Of a DNA stretch of 64,000 bases, positions 58,647-64,000 are shown one piece after another (the first letter of the stretch is position 1; the number at the start of each line of letters is the position of its first letter). The stretch comes from Acanthosepion esculentum (Eukaryota; Mollusca; Cephalopoda; Sepiida; Sepiidae). The stretch spans positions 15,614,713-15,678,712 of the forward strand of contig OZ038517.1 in assembly GCA_964036315.1 (NCBI GenBank), read 5' to 3'. The translations under genes and the position numbers were made by a program. The notes under the pieces are model-generated. The model was not told where the DNA came from. It searched no databases and saw only the letters and a list, made by a program, of their open reading frames with translations.

Positions 58647-60592
58647 TTAGGTAGGTCCATGAGGTCTCTAAAAAAAGAGCATAGCATGATGAAAAAGACG
58701 CTAAACTTGACGAAACCAAAACTTTATTCTGTAAATGTTCATGTTATGATTAAGAGGAAAGATCAAATTATTTTTGGGGTATTTTTTATATTTTTTAATC
58801 TCTCCTAGCTCGTCCGAAATTTTCGTTAAAAATCTTGTTTTTTTTTTTTTAGTCATCAAAATTGGCAGATAATCAGTCATGGCAACCAGTTTTTCCATTT
58901 TATAGAAAAAAAAAGATGAAAATCTCACTTTGAAATTCTTTTAGAAATCAATTATCATTTTTTTCAAAACTTATTTTAAGAAAATCAGAAATTATAATGT
59001 TTATTTAAAATATTTTGAACCAAGCTTAACTTAGCTTCTGCGCCGAAAAGATGTAATTTGAAAATAAAACAAAGCAGGTCATAACCTTTCGCGTCACTTG
59101 ACAGGTGACAAAAGACATTTTCATGTCGGTTAGATAACTTACGGGAGGATTATTCTTTCTACGGATGCAGGGAAGTGAAATTATTTAGATTTTAGTGAAC
59201 AAATTTTTTACCTTGTTATTTTTAAGGAAAACTTTTACCTTTACGTTTACGATGCTTTATGGAAAATATATTATAAAGAAATGAAAAAAATAAGACTGTT
59301 AAGAGTGAGATTAAATTTCATAAGAAAGGTATCTAATTAATTTATAGGTACCTTTCTTATGAAATTTTATCAGAAGTGTACATAAAATACTATAATCTTA
59401 TGTATATTTATTGCATTTTACTGTGTTGTTTGTATTTCCATTCATTTTATTATTAATTTTGATATTTCATTTATGGAAAAATGTCATAACTGAGATTAAT
59501 ATAAAAATAAGATTATATAAATTTCATAAGATGATACTGATATTTGTAGGTACCCTTCTCAGTTGAAATTGAAAAATCAAATTAACTTCTTCACACGTGT
59601 TTCGCAAAAGTAAATGCCTTAACAGCGGAGAACAATGCTTAACTCAAATAACGCAACTTAATTGTATTCTGGTTGATCTTCCGTACTTTATAATTACAGC
59701 CCGATTATAAACACAAAATTACATTTCTTAATTACTGCGGATCTTCTGATTAGTCAAAACGATACAGTATACAACACACTAAAAAAGATCTATCTCCTCA
59801 GGACACTTAGGAAACTCGATGCGACTTTTAACTAATTTTATAATATTTTAACAACTTAAATATAAAGATCTATTATAATTAAAGAAATAACAAATAATTG
59901 TATTAAAAATTTATTTTTCATCGAAAAGATTTTTTGCTTTTAGAAAATATTTTCCATATTCATAAAAACAACTAAAAGCAAATAAAAGCATTTGAAATTA
60001 AATAATATCTCTGTTTCATTGAGTTTTGTATGTTACAATTCAGAGCTGATTTTCAGGTATTCCAAAAAAAAAAAATGATTTGCATTCCTCAAAGTCTTGT
60101 GCTTTTAACTATTGTAATAACTAGACTGGATTCGATCGAATTTCTAGAGTTTTCATAAAATTAGTTATGGGGTGGATAATAAATATAAAAAAATATTTCT
60201 GCCATGACTTTAATAAAAAACATATTTATAATAATTTTCATCATCTGTAAATAGTTTCTGAAAGTTTCATTATCATCCAACTATTATTTTTATTTTTGCA
60301 AGATTTTCCAAATTAATGTGTGTCATACAAAAAAATAATAAAAAAACTGCTAAAAATTGTATATGTTATTTTACTAGTTTCGGTGATACAAAGAGAAACA
60401 AGGTCTTTTTTAATCAAAATTTAGAATGTTCTAAAACTGAAGAAAAAAAATTGAAAACTAATTAAAAATAACTTTGGTCTTTGCTCTTCATAATAACATA
60501 AACATTTAGACAATAAAATTTTGTTTTCGTCAAGTTTGGCGTCTTTTTCATCATGCTGTGCTCTTTTTTAGCGATCTCATGGAGGTACCTAA
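58647..60592. mobile_element. 1.95-kb DNA transposon with ~120-bp terminal inverted repeats
   Basis: The left end TTAGGTAGGTCCATGAG... and the reverse complement of the right end TTAGGTACCTCCATGAG... align for about 120 bp through AGCATGATGAAAAAGACGC and AACTTGACGAAA. GTTTTA flanks both sides (58641-58646, 60593-60598), extendable to GTTTTATT, so a 6- to 8-bp target duplication is likely. There is no transposase frame in the interior. The superfamily is undecided; 8 bp would suit hAT-like elements. Confidence 0.8.
59313..59367. repeat. Perfect 19-bp hairpin inside the DNA transposon
   Basis: AAATTTCATAAGAAAGGTA at 59313-59331 pairs with TACCTTTCTTATGAAATTT at 59349-59367 across a 17-nt loop. 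The inner ends read AGGTACC, echoing the TIR tips. Confidence 0.9.
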
Positions 60593-60599
60593 GTTTTAT

Positions 60600-61090
60600 T
60601 GTCATTAAGAGAAACAACTGTTAAAAAACGTGGCATAAAGCCTAAAGGTCAATTTCGTTCATCGGTATATTTTGAAAAAAAATGTTTTTATGCAAACTGA
60701 AAAACAGTGTAAAATTCTTTTTAAAATACATGTGTATCACAGATTGTTATAAGCTTCAAATTTATAATCTGTAAACATAGATTTACTTCATAACAGCATT
60801 CCTTAAAGGGCACGGATTGAAATTTAATTTTAAAATATTTAGTAACTATAAAGTCATCCATATTAGCAAATCTGTCAACGCAACATAATTCTCTTTATAT
60901 GCTTGTATATATTCCCTATACTCATAATCTTTATTTTCTATCACCTTCACACGCCATTCATCATTAGCATTGTAACAGTAACCATTTACATTGAGTGTCT
61001 CTCAAGCCTTATATTGTGTGAATTTTAGTTTTAAAAATAATGACACTTCAAATGTAAATATACGCAAATTTATCTTTTTTTTTTCTTTAG
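60600..61090. other. AT-rich spacer upstream of candidate exon
   Basis: No feature supported other than the T-rich tract leading to the acceptor at 61090. Confidence 0.55.
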
Positions 61091-61219
61091 ATTTTGTTAC
61101 AGACAACAGATCGGATCATGTGGTCATTATTGATGATGCCTGTCCCAGCAATAACTCTTATAACTGCAGTGGCGATTTGTGGTATAATAATATCTGGCTA
61201 CATTGGGAAGGATGTGAAG
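61091..61219 (+). CDS. Candidate internal exon, cysteine-containing, function unknown
   Basis: A 129-nt open stretch between a strong acceptor (long T run ending CTTTAG) and a donor (GAAG|GTAAAT). Both borders are phase 1, a symmetric arrangement common for extracellular modules. It encodes about 43 residues including HVVIIDDACPSNN, a second Cys in SYNCSG and a Trp-rich WYNNIWLHWEGCE. GC content is higher than its surroundings. No family was recognised and no partner exon was found within the window, so it is a prediction from splice signals only. Confidence 0.35.
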
Positions 61220-62391
61220 GTAAATATTGTGACTTAACGTATCGTGTCTACCAGAACCAAAACATTTTGGACAATCGAAAAATAAAACTAAAACTGATGA
61301 CGATAATAAAAAAATATGTAACTGTAGAAACCCTCATAACTGTCCTCTACATAATAAATGTCGAACAGAATCATTAGTATACCAAAGCAATATCTCTTCT
61401 ATTGAAAATCCTAAAAACATAAAAATATAGGTTGCACAAACCATGAGTTCAAAAGAAGATTAAAACCAACATCAAAGTTCATTTAGGATGAATAAATATA
61501 AAAATCAAACATCTCTCTCAAAGTACTTCTGACTCCTAAAAGAATCCAATAAAACACCTACAGTAAAATGGGAGTTTATTAGAAAAGCTAGAATATGTGT
61601 CGGTCATTAAATGACCCATGTCCTTTGTACATACATGAGAAACTATATATCACTAAGTTTATAAAAAATAAAAGTTTACTGAATCAGTGAAATGAATTAG
61701 CTATTTTTGACGTCATTATCATAAATTTTCCTTAAATAATATTTAAATATAAAATTTAAAAAAATGTGACCTGGTAATTTACATACTTATACTTGGTATG
61801 AAAAAGTAATTTTACATAATGTAATTAATACTAATACATTTACTTGTTTTAAAAAGAAATATAGTCTATTAAAAATTAAAAGTGAAAATATTTTAAAATT
61901 GTAGTTAAATAAAACGTATTCTAACCTAAACATCCCCAAAAAATCTTTAAGTATATGAATAGAAAAAATGCCGTAAGAAGATTTGCTGTTAACAATAAAA
62001 TTTAAAAAGAAACAAATCCCAGACAACGTGCATTTAACGGATGTCAGAATTCGTTGAAAAATACATCACTATCCATCCCTAAACATAACCACTTTTTCGA
62101 ACGTAACTAATAACTGATAAAACAAAAGTTAATAAAAATGAAAACGCCACCACCCCTTGTCTGAATGATTGGATTTCTCTGTATCCTTGAAAACAGTGAA
62201 TTATGGATTTTGCCGTGCCTTTAAAACTCAGTAAATTTTTAAAAAATAAGTTATTCCAAAATTCACTTGAGGATGACATGGAACTAATGTTTTTAATTTA
62301 ATTACAAAATTAAATTCGAAGATTTTAGCTTCCATTTTTGAAACATGGTTATTACTGTGTAGCGAGAAAAAACATATTTTAATCAGTTAAT

Positions 62392-62394
<3 letters not shown>
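61220..62394. other. AT-rich sequence without recognised features
   Basis: Nothing supported beyond a small palindrome GGTCATTAAATGACC at about 61601. Confidence 0.55.

Positions 62395-62480
<86 letters not shown>
62395..62480. repeat. (TA)n microsatellite
   Basis: TA run with one TGTA interruption. Confidence 0.95.
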
Positions 62481-62483
<3 letters not shown>

Positions 62484-62634
62484 TACATATACACCTCATA
62501 CTTATATTCATACACACCAAGTATATATTTACGTAAATATATATACACACATATAACTGTATACATACACGAATACATATACAACCACATAAACATGTAT
62601 CGATACACATACATATACATACATAACCTTACAT

Positions 62635-62636
<2 letters not shown>

Positions 62637-62722
<86 letters not shown>
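62637..62722. repeat. (CA)n-(TA)n microsatellite
   Basis: About 73 bp of CA followed by a short TA run. Confidence 0.95.
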
Positions 62723-62723
<1 letters not shown>

Positions 62724-62928
62724 ATTTAATTTGATATATTCAATTTGATAAATATAAATATATATATTTAAATTAATTTGATATATATATATTTAATATT
62801 TGATAAATATATTTAATTTGATATATATATATATTTAATTTGTTATATATATATATTTAATATTTGATATATATATTTAATTTAATTTGATATATACATA
62901 TTTAATTTGATATATACATATTTAAATT

Positions 62929-62968
<40 letters not shown>

Positions 62969-63450
62969 AACATATATACATATATATGCATACATACATA
63001 GCTTATACATATATTCATACACACCACATACATATTTTTAAGTAAACGTATATATGTATACTCATATAATTGTATACATATACAAATAAATATAGAACCA
63101 CTTACACATGTATTGATACACATACATATACATACATAACCTTAAATATACACACACATATACATATATAGATACATATATATATTTACACACACATCCA
63201 TATATGTACATATATACACAAGTACATATTTACAGATGCACACACATACACACATATACACATGCATGCACATGTATACACCATTATACATATATATACG
63301 TACCCACTCACAAACACACATACATGCATATGGTCGTGCGCGTGCATATATGCATTCTCACATCTAAATACAAGCCAATAAACATCTACATATACAGGCA
63401 CCAACATATAATTATATGGTTGTAATTACCATATAGATATCTATAAATAT
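62723..63450. repeat. Low-complexity TA/CA/ACATA sequence
   Basis: Degenerate TATATTTAATTTGATA-type repeats and ACATATACATAC-type repeats. The block at 62991-63140 partly repeats 62481-62635 (CACACC, ATTTACGTAAATA/TTTAAGTAAACG, CATATAACTGTATACATA). Confidence 0.85.
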
Positions 63451-63452
63451 TA

Positions 63453-63540
63453 GCCTAAGTGTAAGGATACTTGTCAATGCAGATATACCTAAATAAAAAT
63501 GCATCTATCTTCGCCTAATGTAAGGATACATTTCAATGCA
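63453..63540 (-). repeat. Inverted, diverged units of the 60-bp repeat
   Basis: CCTAAGTGTAAGG...CAATGCAGATATACC...AAATAAAAATGCAT is the reverse complement of the unit that follows. Orientation switches at about 63541. Confidence 0.8.
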
Positions 63541-64000
63541 GATTAATATATATGCATTTTTATTTAGGCATATCTGCATTGATATATATCCTTATATTTA
63601 GGTTAATATATATGCATTTTTATTTAGGCATATCTGCATTGATATATATCCTTATATTTAGGTTAATATATATGCATTTTTATTTAGGCATATCTGCATT
63701 GATATATATCCTTATATTTAGGTTAATATATATGCATTTTTATTTAGGCATATCTACATTGATATATATCCTTATATTTAGGTTAATATAAATGTAGTTT
63801 TATTTAGGCATATCTGCATTGATATATATCCTTATATTTAGATTAATATATATGCATTTTTATTTAGGCATATCTGCATTGATATATATCCTTATATTTA
63901 GGTTAATATATATGCATTTTTATTTAGGCATATCTGCATTGATATATATCCGTATATTTAGGTTAATATATATGCATTTGTATTTAGGCATATCTGCATT
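63541..64000 (+). repeat. 60-bp tandem array (at least 7.7 units, continues past window)
   Basis: Unit begins GGTTAATATATATGCATT and includes TATTTAGGCATATCTGCATT and CCTTATATTTA. Units are nearly identical. The period is a multiple of three, so a spurious 20-residue repeat frame results. Confidence 0.97.

Noticed and set aside
63552..63791. 20-residue repeat frame in the 60-bp array
   Set aside because: A 60-bp period keeps the frame open by arithmetic; no start context, composition or neighbours support coding.

Overview
The window looks like animal nuclear DNA, most likely a lophotrochozoan and plausibly a cephalopod mollusc. The reasons are AT-rich sequence, long (TA)n and (CA)n tracts, spliced exons with GT/AG borders, tRNA-like SINE heads, and fossils of Ty3/gypsy, Ty1/copia, Penelope-like and LINE elements. 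No bacterial gene organisation is present. The species is inferred from repeat content only.

Region 1 (1-3.9 kb) is repeat-rich, with a LINE 3'-end remnant and the first copy of a segment that recurs at 49.5-52.9 kb. Region 2 (3.9-34.7 kb) is the most unusual part. A single 46-nt start-codon exon (3908-3953) is followed by an intron that opens with a fragment of a DNA-transposon end and then becomes a 93-bp satellite. A 548-nt terminal coding exon follows, and that exon plus its flanks is repeated four times (5877, 8778, 13908 and 15587). Each copy is separated by satellite, and the last array runs for 18 kb. Exon phases agree (phase 1 out, phase 1 in), giving a predicted 197-residue protein with a His motif, a later Asn-Cys motif and a C-terminal membrane helix. 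This resembles the permuted papain-like LRAT/HRASLS-type proteins. Three terminal exons encode the same protein as read; the fourth has a nonsense codon.

Region 3 (35.6-41.4 kb) is a nearly complete but broken Ty3/gypsy retrotransposon with 269-bp LTRs, a 5-bp target-site duplication, and an extra copy of the leader plus a 17-bp LTR tip after the 3' LTR. Region 4 (41.4-49.5 kb) is a mosaic of old repeats: a GGGGTCCC-rich repeat, a Penelope-like GIY-YIG remnant, tRNA-like loci, an LTR fragment and a 2.0-kb element with inverted ends embedded in (TA)n. Region 5 (49.5-53.5 kb) is the second copy of the region 1 segment. It is interrupted by a tRNA-headed SINE and a 525-bp solo LTR whose empty site is preserved in region 1.

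Region 6 (53.6-58.3 kb) holds a decayed Ty1/copia element on the minus strand that directly abuts a ~140-bp minisatellite. Region 7 (58.6-60.6 kb) is a second inverted-repeat DNA transposon with ~120-bp TIRs, related to the 47-49 kb element and to the fragment inside the gene intron. Region 8 (60.6-64 kb) has one candidate 129-nt symmetric exon, then microsatellites and a 60-bp tandem array that continues past the window end.

The only host-gene candidates are the satellite-embedded exons at 3.9-16.1 kb and the isolated exon at 61.1 kb. Everything else is repeats or transposon remains. The best lead is the coupled amplification of a terminal coding exon with an intronic satellite that may have grown from a DNA transposon.
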